From the NCBI RefSeq assembly GCF_041080655.1, contig NZ_CP163525.1:5890001-5954000 (forward strand): 64,000 bases of DNA, given 5' to 3'. The first letter of the stretch is position 1. Each line of letters begins with the position of its first letter. Below the pieces are notes generated by a model that saw only the letters and a program-made list of their open reading frames with translations, was not told the DNA's origin and did no database searches. Position numbers and translations under genes: made by a program. Origin of the DNA: Streptomyces sp. CG4 (GTDB taxonomy: Bacteria > Actinomycetota > Actinomycetes > Streptomycetales > Streptomycetaceae). Shown piece after piece: positions 18,060 to 26,765 of the stretch.

Positions 18060-18572
18060 ATGCGCGTCTACGTCCCCCTGACCCTTCCCGGTCTCGCCGA
18101 GGCGCACAAGACGGGTGAGCTGGGGAGCGGCCCCTTCGTCGCGTATGCCGTCACGCCCGCGCTGCGCGAGTGGTACGTCTCCGAGGACATCGAGGAACTG
18201 GAGTACGCCGCGCTCAGCCGGGCCGCGCTGGCCTCGCTGCGGCTGCTGGCGGCGGATCCGGGTGCGGTACGGCGCCGGGTCGTGGTCGCCGTGGACGTGG
18301 CCGACGGCGCCGCGAGTGCCGATCCGGACCGTGGGCTCGACCCGTCCGCCCTCGGCGAGGTGACCGTGACGGTGAGCGTGCCGCTCGGCAAGGCGGCCGC
18401 GGTGCATGTCGACGCCGAGGACGCGGAGCGGGACGTGGCCGCGGCGGCGGACGTGCTGGAGGCGGCCGACGGCGGGGACGACGACGCGCAATTCGTCGTG
18501 GACGGTGCGGACGATCACGAGCTGCTGTGGTACGCCACGCAGGAGATCCCCAACCTGGTCGGGCTCGCGTGA
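18060..18572 (+). CDS. DUF6912 family protein
   Basis: This is a 170-residue acidic cytoplasmic protein beginning MRVYVPLTLPGLAEAHKTGELG, the characteristic opening of the DUF6912 actinobacterial family, and ending DHELLWYATQEIPNLVGL. The middle (HVDAEDAERDVAAAADVLEAADGGDDD) is strongly acidic and low complexity. No catalytic motif is recognised, so the function is unknown. The ATG was chosen because the conserved sequence starts directly there. It is followed by a 10-bp tandem repeat tract. Confidence 0.85.
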   Translation: MRVYVPLTLPGLAEAHKTGELGSGPFVAYAVTPALREWYVSEDIEELEYAALSRAALASLRLLAADPGAVRRRVVVAVDVADGAASADPDRGLDPSALGEVTVTVSVPLGKAAAVHVDAEDAERDVAAAADVLEAADGGDDDAQFVVDGADDHELLWYATQEIPNLVGLA

Positions 18573-18600
18573 CGTGCCTGACCTGAGCCGACCCTCTGGC

Positions 18601-18700
18601 TCGCCCGGCCCGACCCGGCCCGACCCGGCCCGACCCGGCCCGACCCGGCCCGACCCGGCCCGACCCGGCCCGACCCGGCCCGACCCGGCCCGGCCCGGCC
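18601..18700 (+). repeat. 10-bp tandem repeat (CGACCCGGCC)n
   Basis: Eight perfect copies of CGACCCGGCC run from 18611 to 18690, flanked by the degenerate copies TCGCCCGGCC (18601) and CGGCCCGGCC (18691). The tract fills most of the space between the DUF6912 gene and the HAD gene. It looks like a variable-number repeat. Confidence 0.95.
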
Positions 18701-18764
18701 TGGCCTGACCTGGTGAAATCGGCCGGCAGCCATCGTTGTCAGTGGGGGCGGGTACGTTTTTGGC

Positions 18765-19433
18765 ATGGGGATGCACGAAAGCTCGCACATCGTCTGGGAC
18801 TGGAACGGCACGCTGTTCCACGACACTGACGCGATCATCGGGGCGACGAATGCGGCCTTCGCCGAGCTGGGGCTCGCGCCGATCACGCTGGAGGAGTACC
18901 GGTCGCTGTACTGCGTGCCGGTGCCGAAGTTCTACGAGCGGCTGATCGGCCGCCTGCCGACCGATGCCGAGTGGGAGCTGATGGACGCGGTCTTCCACCG
19001 GCACTACGCCGAGCATCGGGGGCGGTGCGGGCTGACCGAGGGGGCGGCGGAGCTGCTCGCGGGGTGGCGGTCGGCGGGGCACAGCCAGTCGCTGCTGAGC
19101 ATGTATGTGCACGAGGAACTGGTGCCGCTCGTGCGGGGGTTCGGGATAGAGCCGCACTTTCTGCGGGTCGACGGGCGTACGGGGCCGTCCGGGGGCAGCA
19201 AGTCGCAGCACATGGTGCGGCACCTGGAGGCGCTCAGCGGGGTGGTGGAGCCCGCGCGGACCGTGGTGATCGGGGATGCGGCGGATGACGCGGTCGCGGC
19301 GCGGGGGGCCGGGGCGCGGGCTGTTCTCTACACCGGGGGGTCGCACAGCCGGGCCAGCCTGGAGGAAGTGGGGGTGCCGGTGGTGGACACGCTGGCGGAA
19401 GCGGTGGAGGAGGCACAGCGAATAGCGGCATAG
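18765..19433 (+). CDS. HAD-superfamily hydrolase
   Basis: This 222-residue protein has a helical-cap HAD fold: motif I is VWDWNGTLFHD with nucleophile D12, motif II lies near LLSMYV, the motif III Lys is in GSKSQH, and motif IV is VVIGDAADDAVAARGAGARAV. The residue two after the nucleophile is Asn (DWNGT) where phosphatases normally have Asp. The family resembles phosphoglycolate-phosphatase-like proteins; the substrate cannot be told. TACGTT at 18753-18758 lies 6 bp before the ATG, compatible with a leaderless transcript. Repeat tracts flank the gene on both sides. Confidence 0.88.
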   Translation: MGMHESSHIVWDWNGTLFHDTDAIIGATNAAFAELGLAPITLEEYRSLYCVPVPKFYERLIGRLPTDAEWELMDAVFHRHYAEHRGRCGLTEGAAELLAGWRSAGHSQSLLSMYVHEELVPLVRGFGIEPHFLRVDGRTGPSGGSKSQHMVRHLEALSGVVEPARTVVIGDAADDAVAARGAGARAVLYTGGSHSRASLEEVGVPVVDTLAEAVEEAQRIAA

Positions 19434-19440
19434 CCGTGGG

Positions 19441-19475
19441 TGCGGGGTGCGGGGTGCGGGGTGCGGGGTGCGGGG
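19441..19475 (+). repeat. 7-bp tandem repeat (TGCGGGG)5
   Basis: Five perfect TGCGGGG copies followed by a degenerate TGCCGGG lie 8 bp after the HAD gene stop. The G-rich strand could form a G-quadruplex. Confidence 0.95.
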
Positions 19476-19612
19476 TGCCGGGTGATGGGGGGCCGCCTGT
19501 GTTGGACAGGTGCCCTGTGCTGTGGCTGGGCACTGGGGAGACACGACTGCCCCCAGCGACAGCGATACGGCTCCCCGCAGCCGCGTGGTGACGACCGCTG
19601 CCGCCCAGGCCC

Positions 19613-20179
19613 TCAGGTCACCGGTGCCTTCGCTCGGAGCAGTTTGAGGAACTCCCGCATCCAGGCCGGGTGGTCCGGCCAGGCGCGGGAGGAGACCAGG
19701 GTGCCGTCGACCACGGCTTCGGCGTCCTGGAAACTCGCTCCGGCCGCCTGCATGTCGGGCTCCAGCGCCGGGTACGCCGTGACGCGGCGGCCGCGCAGGC
19801 TGTCGATCGACGCGGTGAGCAGGGGGCCGTGGCAGATCTGGGCGACCGGCTTGTCGGAGTCGAAGAACGCCTTGAGGATCTTGCGGAGTTCGGGGTCGTT
19901 GCGCAGATACTCGGGGGCCCGGCCGCCGGGGATGACGAGGGCCACGTACTCGCCGGGGTCCACGTCGGAGAAGGCCAGGTCGGCGGGCCAGGTGTAGCCC
20001 GGCTTCTCGGTGTAGGTGTCATAGCCGGGTTCGAAGTCGTGGACGACGAAGCGCAGGGTCTTGCGGGAGGGGGCCGCGATGTGGACCTCGTAGCCTTCCT
20101 CGCGCAGGCGCTGGTACGGGTAGAGGACTTCCAGGGACTCCGCCGCGTCGCCGGTGACGAGCAGGATCTTCGCGGACAT
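19613..20179 (-). CDS. DJ-1/PfpI family protein
   Basis: This 188-residue protein starts at an ATG preceded by GGAGGAG. It has the class I glutamine-amidotransferase-like fold of PfpI/DJ-1: MSAKILLVTGDAAESLEVLYPYQ (the early Glu19 or Glu17 is the likely elbow partner), EYVALVIPGGRAPEYLR, and the nucleophile elbow AQICHGPLL with C116-H117, then VTAYPALEPDMQAAGASF. Members include proteases, chaperones and glyoxalase III/deglycases; a stress role is likely but the exact reaction is not determined. It stands alone, with about 1 kb of gene-free DNA upstream. Confidence 0.9.
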   Translation of the reverse strand: MSAKILLVTGDAAESLEVLYPYQRLREEGYEVHIAAPSRKTLRFVVHDFEPGYDTYTEKPGYTWPADLAFSDVDPGEYVALVIPGGRAPEYLRNDPELRKILKAFFDSDKPVAQICHGPLLTASIDSLRGRRVTAYPALEPDMQAAGASFQDAEAVVDGTLVSSRAWPDHPAWMREFLKLLRAKAPVT

Positions 20180-21168
20180 GTCGGCTCCTCCGGGTACTCC
20201 GAGGTGCTCCTGTACTCCTGAGCGGGACGCACTGTCCCAGGGCAACGTGCCAACACCGGGACCGCTTGCCAAGAGGGCCGTCGCGATTCCGGCCCGCCCG
20301 GGGCGCCGAGACCCCACCCGGTGCCGGGGTGCCCTGTACTCAGAGTGCGGTCACGACTCGCCCACCGCGACCGGACGCCCTCACCCGTCTGCCTCCACCA
20401 GTCCCCACCCGGCTGCCTCCGCTGGTCGCCCCACCAGAACCCACACCGCCACCCACCGGAACCCCGACCAACCCGGACCAGACCTCACGTCCAGCCCCCG
20501 GGACGTGACGCCCACCCCCGCCCCCCTGCAACTGGCGCCCACCCCCGCCACCGCGCCCGCAACTGGCACCCGGCCCTCGGGACGCCACAGCCACTCCGGC
20601 TATTCCCACACCACCGCCACCACAACTGAACCCACTCCTGAAGCGCCACATCACCCCATCGGCTCCCTCCGCCCCCTCCGAACCCCCTCCCCGCCCCCCT
20701 CCCCACCCCCACCAAATACGCCACCACCCCCCACCCCGCCCCTGTGCAGAACGTCAAACTTCGTACCCGGGTTTTGTACACATACGGCTCATGACGGGCC
20801 CCGGGTATGGAGCGATAGCCTTGTGGCGTGATCAGCGCGATATCCCGCGGGGGCGATCCTGTCCCCGCCCTGCGCCCGGGTTGCACGGAGCACCTCCGTG
20901 ACCGGGCGGCAGTCGCTGATTCTTCGCGGGCGGGGCGGGGCCACAGAAGCCCCCGGGACGCCGAGGACACCCCTGGACACGGCGGCGCCGAGAGCAGCGT
21001 CACATCCGACAGGCGTGTCGAGAATGGCCGAATTCCCCCCGCGTATCTCACCTCGCGGCATAGCGTCGGAGCGGACCGGACACCCCGGGCCGTGGCGTCG
21101 AGCCGGAGGGAAAGACACCGTACTTCCTTCTACGTCACGCAATGGCGCGCGACAGGAGTCAGAGGACA
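20180..21168 (+). other. 989-bp gene-free region with C-rich strand
   Basis: No credible gene was found here. From about 20380 to 20755 the plus strand is extremely C-rich and G-poor, with many runs of C5-C6 (densest at 20671-20750). Open frames across it encode only low-complexity Pro/Thr peptides. The last 400 bp regain normal composition and presumably hold the promoter of the glutamate dehydrogenase gene, though no convincing -35/-10 pair was identified. Confidence 0.6.
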
Positions 21169-24100
21169 ATGCAGACCAAGCTGGACGAAGCCAAGGCCGA
21201 GCTGCTCGAGAGGGCTGCCCGGGTAGCTGAGAACAGCCCGGTCGGGGGGCACCTACCGACCGGGACCGCGGGCGAGGGCTCCCCGGGCACCCCGGACAGC
21301 GAGTCCGTACTCGCGTTCCTCCAGCGCTACTACCTGCACACCGCACCGGAAGACCTTGCCGACCGCGACCCGGTCGATGTCTTCGGCGCCGCGCTCTCGC
21401 ACTACCGTCTGGCCGAGAACCGCCCCCAGGGCACGGCGAACGTACGGGTCCACACCCCGACCGTGGAGGAGAACGGGTGGACCTGCAGCCACTCGGTCGT
21501 GGAAGTCGTCACCGACGACATGCCCTTCCTCGTCGACTCGGTCACCAATGAGCTGACCCGGCGCGGGCGCGGCATCCATGTCGTCGTCCACCCGCAGTTC
21601 GTCGTCCGGCGCGACCTGACCGGCAAGCTGATCGAGGTCCTGCCGACCTCGTCGAGCGACGACCTGCCGCACGACGCGCACTTCGAGTCCTGGATCCACG
21701 TAGAGATCGACCGGGAGACCGACCGCGCCGATCTGAAGCAGATCACGGCCGATCTGCTGCGCGTCCTCTCCGACGTCCGCGAGGCCGTCGAGGACTGGGA
21801 GAAGATGCGGGAGGCGGCGACCCGGATCGGCACCGATCTGGCGAGCGAGCCCGTCCCGGGCGACCTGCCCCGGCCCGAGGTCGAGGAGGCCCGCGAGCTG
21901 CTGCGCTGGCTGGCCGACGACCACTTCACCTTCCTCGGCTACCGCGAGTACCAGCTGCGCGACGACGACACGCTCGCCGCCGTGCCCGGCACCGGCCTCG
22001 GCATCCTGCGCTCCGACCCGCAGCACGCCGAGGACGACCAGCACCCGGTCAGCCCCTCCTTCGAGCGGCTGACGGCCGACGCCCGCGCCAAGGCCCGCGA
22101 GCACAAGCTGCTCGTGCTGACCAAGGCCAACAGCCGGGCCACCGTGCACCGGCCGTCGTACCTGGACTACGTCGGCGTCAAGAAGTTCGACGCGGACGGG
22201 AATGTGGTGGGGGAGCGGCGGTTCCTCGGACTGTTCTCCTCCGCCGCGTACACGGAGTCCGTGCGCCGGGTGCCCGTCATCCGCCGCAAGGTCGACGAGG
22301 TGCTGCACCGCGCCGGGTTCTCGCCCAACAGCCACGACGGCCGCGACCTGCTGCAGATCATGGAGACGTACCCGCGCGACGAGCTGTTCCAGACGCCCGT
22401 CGCCGAACTGCAGTCCATCGTCACGAGCGTCCTGTACCTGCAGGAGCGGCGGCGGCTGCGGCTCTACCTGCGCCAGGACGAGTACGGGCGCTACTACTCG
22501 GCGCTCGTCTACCTCCCGCGCGACCGCTACACCACCGGTGTCCGGCTGCGGATCATCGACATCCTGAAGGAGGAGCTCGGCGGGGTCAGCGTCGACTTCA
22601 CCGCCTGGAACACCGAGTCGATCCTCTCCCGGCTGCACTTCGTCGTGCGCGTCCCGCCGGGCACCGAGCTGCCCGAGCTGTCCGACGCCGACAAGGACCG
22701 TATCGAGGCCCGCCTGGTCGAGGCCGCCCGCTCCTGGGCCGACGCGTTCGCCGAGGCGCTGACCGCCGAGTGCGGCGAGGAGCGCGCGGCCGAGGTGCTG
22801 CGCCGCTACAACCACGCCTTCCCCGAGGGCTACAAGGCCGACCACACCCCGCGCGCCGCGGTCGCCGACCTGGTCCATCTGGAGCAGCTCAGCGAGGACA
22901 AGACCTTCAGCCTGAGCCTGTACGAGCCGGTGGGCGCGGGTCCCGAGGAGCGCCGGTTCAAGATCTACCAGAAGGGCGGCTCGGTCTCCCTCTCGCACGT
23001 GCTGCCGGTGCTCAGCCGGCTCGGCGTCGAGGTCACCGACGAGCGGCCGTACGAGCTGCGCTGCTCGGACCGCACCACCGCCTGGATCTACGACTTCGGT
23101 CTGCGGGTGCCGAAGGCGGCAGGCGGCGGGGAGTACCTCGGCGGCGACGCCCGCGAGCGCTTCCAGGAGGCCTTCGCCGCCACCTGGACCGGCAAGGCGG
23201 AGAACGACGGCTTCAACGCCCTGGTGCTGAGCGCCGGGCTGAGCTGGCGGCAGGCGATGGTGCTGCGCGCCTACGCCAAGTACCTGCGGCAGGCCGGTTC
23301 GACCTTCTCGCAGGACTACATGGAGGACACCCTCCGCAACAACGTCCACACCACCCGGCTGCTGGTCTCGCTGTTCGAGGCGCGGATGTCCCCGGACCGG
23401 CAGAAGGCCGGACTGGAGATCACGGACGCCCTGCTGGAGGAGCTGGACGCGGCCCTGGACCAGGTGGCCAGCCTGGACGAGGACCGGATCCTCAGGTCCT
23501 TCCTGACCGTCATCAAGGCGACGCTGCGCACGAACTTCTTCCAGGAGAAGGTCGACGGCAGGCCGCACGACTACGTCTCCATGAAGTTCGACCCGCAGGC
23601 CATCCCGGACCTCCCGGCGCCCCGCCCGGCGTACGAGATCTGGGTGTACTCGCCGCGTGTCGAGGGCGTGCACCTGCGCTTCGGCAAGGTCGCGCGCGGC
23701 GGTCTGCGCTGGTCGGACCGGCGTGAGGACTTCCGCACGGAGATCCTCGGCCTGGTCAAGGCGCAGATGGTGAAGAACACCGTCATCGTGCCGGTCGGCG
23801 CCAAGGGCGGCTTCGTCGCCAAGCAGCTGCCGGACCCGGGCAAGGACCGCGACGCGTGGCTGGCCGAGGGCATCGCCAGCTACAAGACGTTCATCTCGGC
23901 GCTGCTCGACATCACCGACAACATGGTCGCCGGCGAGGTCGTGCCGCCGCAGGACGTGGTCCGGCACGACGGGGACGACACCTACCTGGTCGTCGCCGCC
24001 GACAAGGGCACCGCGACCTTCTCCGACATCGCCAACGACGTCGCGAACATGTACAACTTCTGGCTCGGCGACGCCTTCGCCTCCGGCGGCTCGGCCGGCT

Positions 24101-26106
24101 ACGACCACAAGGGCATGGGCATCACCGCCCGCGGTGCCTGGGAGTCCGTGAAGCGGCACTTCCGTGAGCTGGGCGTGGACACGCAGACCGAGGACTTCAC
24201 GGTCGTCGGCATCGGTGACATGTCCGGTGACGTGTTCGGCAACGGCATGCTGCTCTCCGAGCACATCCGCCTGGTCGCCGCCTTCGACCACCGGCACATC
24301 TTCATCGACCCGACCCCGGATGCGGCCACCTCGTACGCCGAGCGCCGTCGGCTGTTCGAGCTGCCCCGCTCCAGCTGGGCCGACTACAACACCGAGCTGC
24401 TGTCGGCGGGCGGCGGGATCTTCCCGCGCAGCGCCAAGTCGATCCCGGTCAACGCCCACATCCGCGAGGCCCTCGGCATCGAGGGCAAGGTCGCCAAGAT
24501 GACGCCGGCCGACCTGATGAAGGCGATCCTGCAGTCGCCGGTGGACCTGCTGTGGAACGGCGGCATCGGCACGTACGTGAAGGCGTCGGCGGAGTCGAAC
24601 GCGGACGTCGGCGACAAGGCCAACGACGCCATCCGCGTCGACGGCAAGGACCTCAGGGTCAAGGTCGTCGGCGAGGGCGGCAACCTGGGCCTGACCCAGC
24701 TCGGCCGGATCGAGTTCGCTCTGCACGGCGGCAAGATCAACACCGACGCGATCGACAACAGCGCCGGCGTGGACACCTCCGACCACGAGGTGAACATCAA
24801 GATCCTGCTGAACGGTCTGGTCGGGGACGGCGACATGACCGTCAAGCAGCGCAACAAGCTGCTTGCCGAGATGACCGACGAGGTCGGTGCGCTGGTCCTG
24901 CGCAACAACTACGCGCAGAACACCGCCCTGGCCAACGCCCTGTTCCAAGCCAAGGACATGCTCCACGCCCAGCAGCGGTTCCTGCGCCACCTGGTGCGTG
25001 AGGGCCATCTGGACCGGGCGCTGGAGTTCCTGCCGACCGACCGTCAGATCCGCGAGCGTCTCGGCCAGGGCCAGGGCCTGACCGGCCCGGAGACCGCCGT
25101 CGTCCTGGCGTACACGAAGATCACGGTCGCCGAGGAGCTGCTGGCCACCTCCCTGCCCGACGACCCGTACCTGCGCAGCCTGCTGCACGCCTACTTCCCG
25201 ACGGCGCTGCGCGAGCGGTTCGCCGAGGCGATCGACAACCACCCGCTGCGCCGCGAGATCACCATGACGGTGCTGGTCAACGACACCGTCAACACGGGCG
25301 GTACGACGTATCTGCACCGGCTGCGCGAGGAGACCGGCGCCTCCCTGGAGGAGATCGTCCGGGCCCAGACCGCGGCCCGCGCGATCTTCAGCTCGGCCCC
25401 GGTGTGGGACGCGGTGGAGGAACTGGACAACAAGGTCGACGCGGCCGTCCAGACCCGGATCCGGCTGCACTCGCGCCGGCTCGTCGAGCGCGGCACGCGC
25501 TGGCTGCTCAACAACCGGCCGCAGCCGCTGGAGCTCGCCAAGACGGTCGAGTTCTTCGCCGAGCGGGTCGAGCGGGTCTGGCAGGAGCTGCCGAAGCTGC
25601 TGCGCGGCGCGGATCTGGAGTGGTACCAGCACGTGTATGACGAGCTGTCCGCGGCCGGCGTCCCGGACGAGCTCGCCACGCGCGTGGCCGGGTTCTCCTC
25701 CGCCTTCCCGGCGCTCGACATCGTGTCGGTGGCCGACCGCATGGGCAAGGAGCCGCTCGACGTCGCCGAGATCTACTACGACCTCGCCGACCGGCTCAAC
25801 ATCACCCAGCTGATGGACCGCATCATCGAGCTGCCCCGCGCCGACCGCTGGCAGTCCATGGCCCGCGCCTCCATCCGCGAGGATCTGTACGCGGCGCACG
25901 CGGCGCTCACCGCGGACGTCTTCGCGGCCGGCAACGGCACCTCCACTCCGGAGCAGCGCTTCACGTCCTGGGAGCAGAAGAACGCGCCCATCCTGAGCCG
26001 GGCGCGCGCCACCCTGGAGGAGATCCGCGGCTCGGAGACGTTCGACCTCGCCAACCTCTCGGTGGCGATGCGCACGATGCGGACGCTGCTGCGCACGCAC
26101 TCGTAG
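21169..26106 (+). CDS. NAD-specific glutamate dehydrogenase, large type
   Basis: This is a 1645-residue enzyme of the 180-kDa GDH class first described in Streptomyces clavuligerus. It oxidatively deaminates glutamate to 2-oxoglutarate with NAD. The start MQTKLDEAKAELLERAA follows AGAGGAC. The long N-terminal regulatory half contains ACT-like sections (VVEVVTDDMPFLVDSVTNEL). The catalytic core near residues 840-900 reads GKVARGGLRWSDRREDF ... GLVKAQMVKNTVIVPVGAKGGF, and the Rossmann/NAD part includes VVGIGDMSGDVFGNGML and KVVGEGGNLGLTQLGR. It is followed by two strong hairpins, so it is probably monocistronic. Codon usage matches neighbouring core genes. Confidence 0.96.
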   Translation: MQTKLDEAKAELLERAARVAENSPVGGHLPTGTAGEGSPGTPDSESVLAFLQRYYLHTAPEDLADRDPVDVFGAALSHYRLAENRPQGTANVRVHTPTVEENGWTCSHSVVEVVTDDMPFLVDSVTNELTRRGRGIHVVVHPQFVVRRDLTGKLIEVLPTSSSDDLPHDAHFESWIHVEIDRETDRADLKQITADLLRVLSDVREAVEDWEKMREAATRIGTDLASEPVPGDLPRPEVEEARELLRWLADDHFTFLGYREYQLRDDDTLAAVPGTGLGILRSDPQHAEDDQHPVSPSFERLTADARAKAREHKLLVLTKANSRATVHRPSYLDYVGVKKFDADGNVVGERRFLGLFSSAAYTESVRRVPVIRRKVDEVLHRAGFSPNSHDGRDLLQIMETYPRDELFQTPVAELQSIVTSVLYLQERRRLRLYLRQDEYGRYYSALVYLPRDRYTTGVRLRIIDILKEELGGVSVDFTAWNTESILSRLHFVVRVPPGTELPELSDADKDRIEARLVEAARSWADAFAEALTAECGEERAAEVLRRYNHAFPEGYKADHTPRAAVADLVHLEQLSEDKTFSLSLYEPVGAGPEERRFKIYQKGGSVSLSHVLPVLSRLGVEVTDERPYELRCSDRTTAWIYDFGLRVPKAAGGGEYLGGDARERFQEAFAATWTGKAENDGFNALVLSAGLSWRQAMVLRAYAKYLRQAGSTFSQDYMEDTLRNNVHTTRLLVSLFEARMSPDRQKAGLEITDALLEELDAALDQVASLDEDRILRSFLTVIKATLRTNFFQEKVDGRPHDYVSMKFDPQAIPDLPAPRPAYEIWVYSPRVEGVHLRFGKVARGGLRWSDRREDFRTEILGLVKAQMVKNTVIVPVGAKGGFVAKQLPDPGKDRDAWLAEGIASYKTFISALLDITDNMVAGEVVPPQDVVRHDGDDTYLVVAADKGTATFSDIANDVANMYNFWLGDAFASGGSAGYDHKGMGITARGAWESVKRHFRELGVDTQTEDFTVVGIGDMSGDVFGNGMLLSEHIRLVAAFDHRHIFIDPTPDAATSYAERRRLFELPRSSWADYNTELLSAGGGIFPRSAKSIPVNAHIREALGIEGKVAKMTPADLMKAILQSPVDLLWNGGIGTYVKASAESNADVGDKANDAIRVDGKDLRVKVVGEGGNLGLTQLGRIEFALHGGKINTDAIDNSAGVDTSDHEVNIKILLNGLVGDGDMTVKQRNKLLAEMTDEVGALVLRNNYAQNTALANALFQAKDMLHAQQRFLRHLVREGHLDRALEFLPTDRQIRERLGQGQGLTGPETAVVLAYTKITVAEELLATSLPDDPYLRSLLHAYFPTALRERFAEAIDNHPLRREITMTVLVNDTVNTGGTTYLHRLREETGASLEEIVRAQTAARAIFSSAPVWDAVEELDNKVDAAVQTRIRLHSRRLVERGTRWLLNNRPQPLELAKTVEFFAERVERVWQELPKLLRGADLEWYQHVYDELSAAGVPDELATRVAGFSSAFPALDIVSVADRMGKEPLDVAEIYYDLADRLNITQLMDRIIELPRADRWQSMARASIREDLYAAHAALTADVFAAGNGTSTPEQRFTSWEQKNAPILSRARATLEEIRGSETFDLANLSVAMRTMRTLLRTHS

Positions 26107-26115
26107 CCGTGCGAC

Positions 26116-26151
26116 GCTGCGGCCGTAGCGGTACGACCGTGCGGCCGCAGC
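26116..26151 (+). terminator. First hairpin after glutamate dehydrogenase
   Basis: GCTGCGGCCG and CGGCCGCAGC form a 10-bp perfect stem with a 16-nt loop, 9 bp after the stop codon. Confidence 0.5.
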
Positions 26152-26165
26152 CGTACCGACCGTGA

Positions 26166-26204
26166 GAACGCCCCGGGCCGACGGGAAAACGGCCCGGGGC
26201 GTTC
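26166..26204 (+). terminator. Main terminator after glutamate dehydrogenase
   Basis: GAACGCCCCGGGCCG pairs perfectly with CGGCCCGGGGCGTTC (15 bp) around ACGGGAAAA, followed by CGCTTCTT. It is one of the strongest hairpins in the window. Confidence 0.85.
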
Positions 26205-26275
26205 CGCTTCTTGCCGACCCCTCGTACGAAACGATCATTGAATTTACCGTTTCCTGTTAATCGGCAGGATTCGGA

Positions 26276-26281
26276 TAGGGT
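26276..26281 (+). promoter_or_regulatory. -10 element (TAGGGT) for leaderless gtrA-like gene
   Basis: TAGGGT lies exactly 7 bp before the GTG start, the spacing expected if transcription begins at the start codon. The region upstream is AT-rich (TTGAATTTACCGTTTCC), but no -35 at ideal spacing is obvious. Confidence 0.5.
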
Positions 26282-26288
26282 CGGCGCT

Positions 26289-26765
26289 GTGACTGTTGAC
26301 CTCATCGAGCCCCGCCCGGCAGCACCCCCCGCGCCGGCTCCGGCCAGACCCGTCACACGCGTCGCGCTGGAGGTCGTGAAGTTCGGGATCGTCGGGGGCA
26401 GCGGTGTCGTCGTCAATTTCCTGGTCTTCAACCTGCTGCTGCGCGGTCTGGGCTGGCAGGCGATGACGGCGAACGTCCTGGCCAGCTGTGTCGCGATGGG
26501 GACCAATTACCTGGGCTTCCGTTTTTTCACCTATCGTGACCGGACCTCGCGCACCCGTAGCCAGATCATCCTGTTCTTCGTCTTCAGCGGCCTCGGTGTC
26601 GTCATGGAAACCGGCCTCTTCTGGGTGGGGTACCACGGTCTCGGCCTGCACAGTGTGCTGGAATCGAACGTGGTGAAGGCGGCGTCGGTCGTGCTCGCCT
26701 CCACCTTCCGTTTTCTCGTCTACCGCACGTGGGTGTTTCAGCAGGATGCGCATCGCACCGTCTGA
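26289..26765 (+). CDS. GtrA-family membrane protein
   Basis: This 158-residue protein has a Pro-rich cytoplasmic N-terminus and four membrane helices; VKFGIVGGSGVVVNFLVFNLLL is the GtrA opening, followed by LASCVAMGTNYLGFRFFTYRDR and a C-terminal FRFLVYRTWVF. GtrA-like proteins are thought to flip or present polyprenyl-phosphate-linked sugars for extracytoplasmic glycosylation. The GTG start is supported by the -10 element at 26276-26281 (leaderless), rather than an upstream in-frame ATG. The next gene overlaps by 20 bp, so the pair may act together in loading a lipid-linked sugar. Confidence 0.88.
   Translation: MTVDLIEPRPAAPPAPAPARPVTRVALEVVKFGIVGGSGVVVNFLVFNLLLRGLGWQAMTANVLASCVAMGTNYLGFRFFTYRDRTSRTRSQIILFFVFSGLGVVMETGLFWVGYHGLGLHSVLESNVVKAASVVLASTFRFLVYRTWVFQQDAHRTV

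Noticed and set aside
18601..18700. A CRISPR-like array.
   Set aside because: The 10-bp units are contiguous, without spacers, and there are no cas genes in the window.
20154..20831. A Pro/Thr-rich open frame in the gene-free gap.
   Set aside because: It is low complexity, overlaps the start of the PfpI gene and reflects only the C-rich strand.
21253..26238. A 1661-codon minus-strand frame opposite the glutamate dehydrogenase.
   Set aside because: It is a mirror of codon bias on the coding strand. It has no domain and no initiation site.
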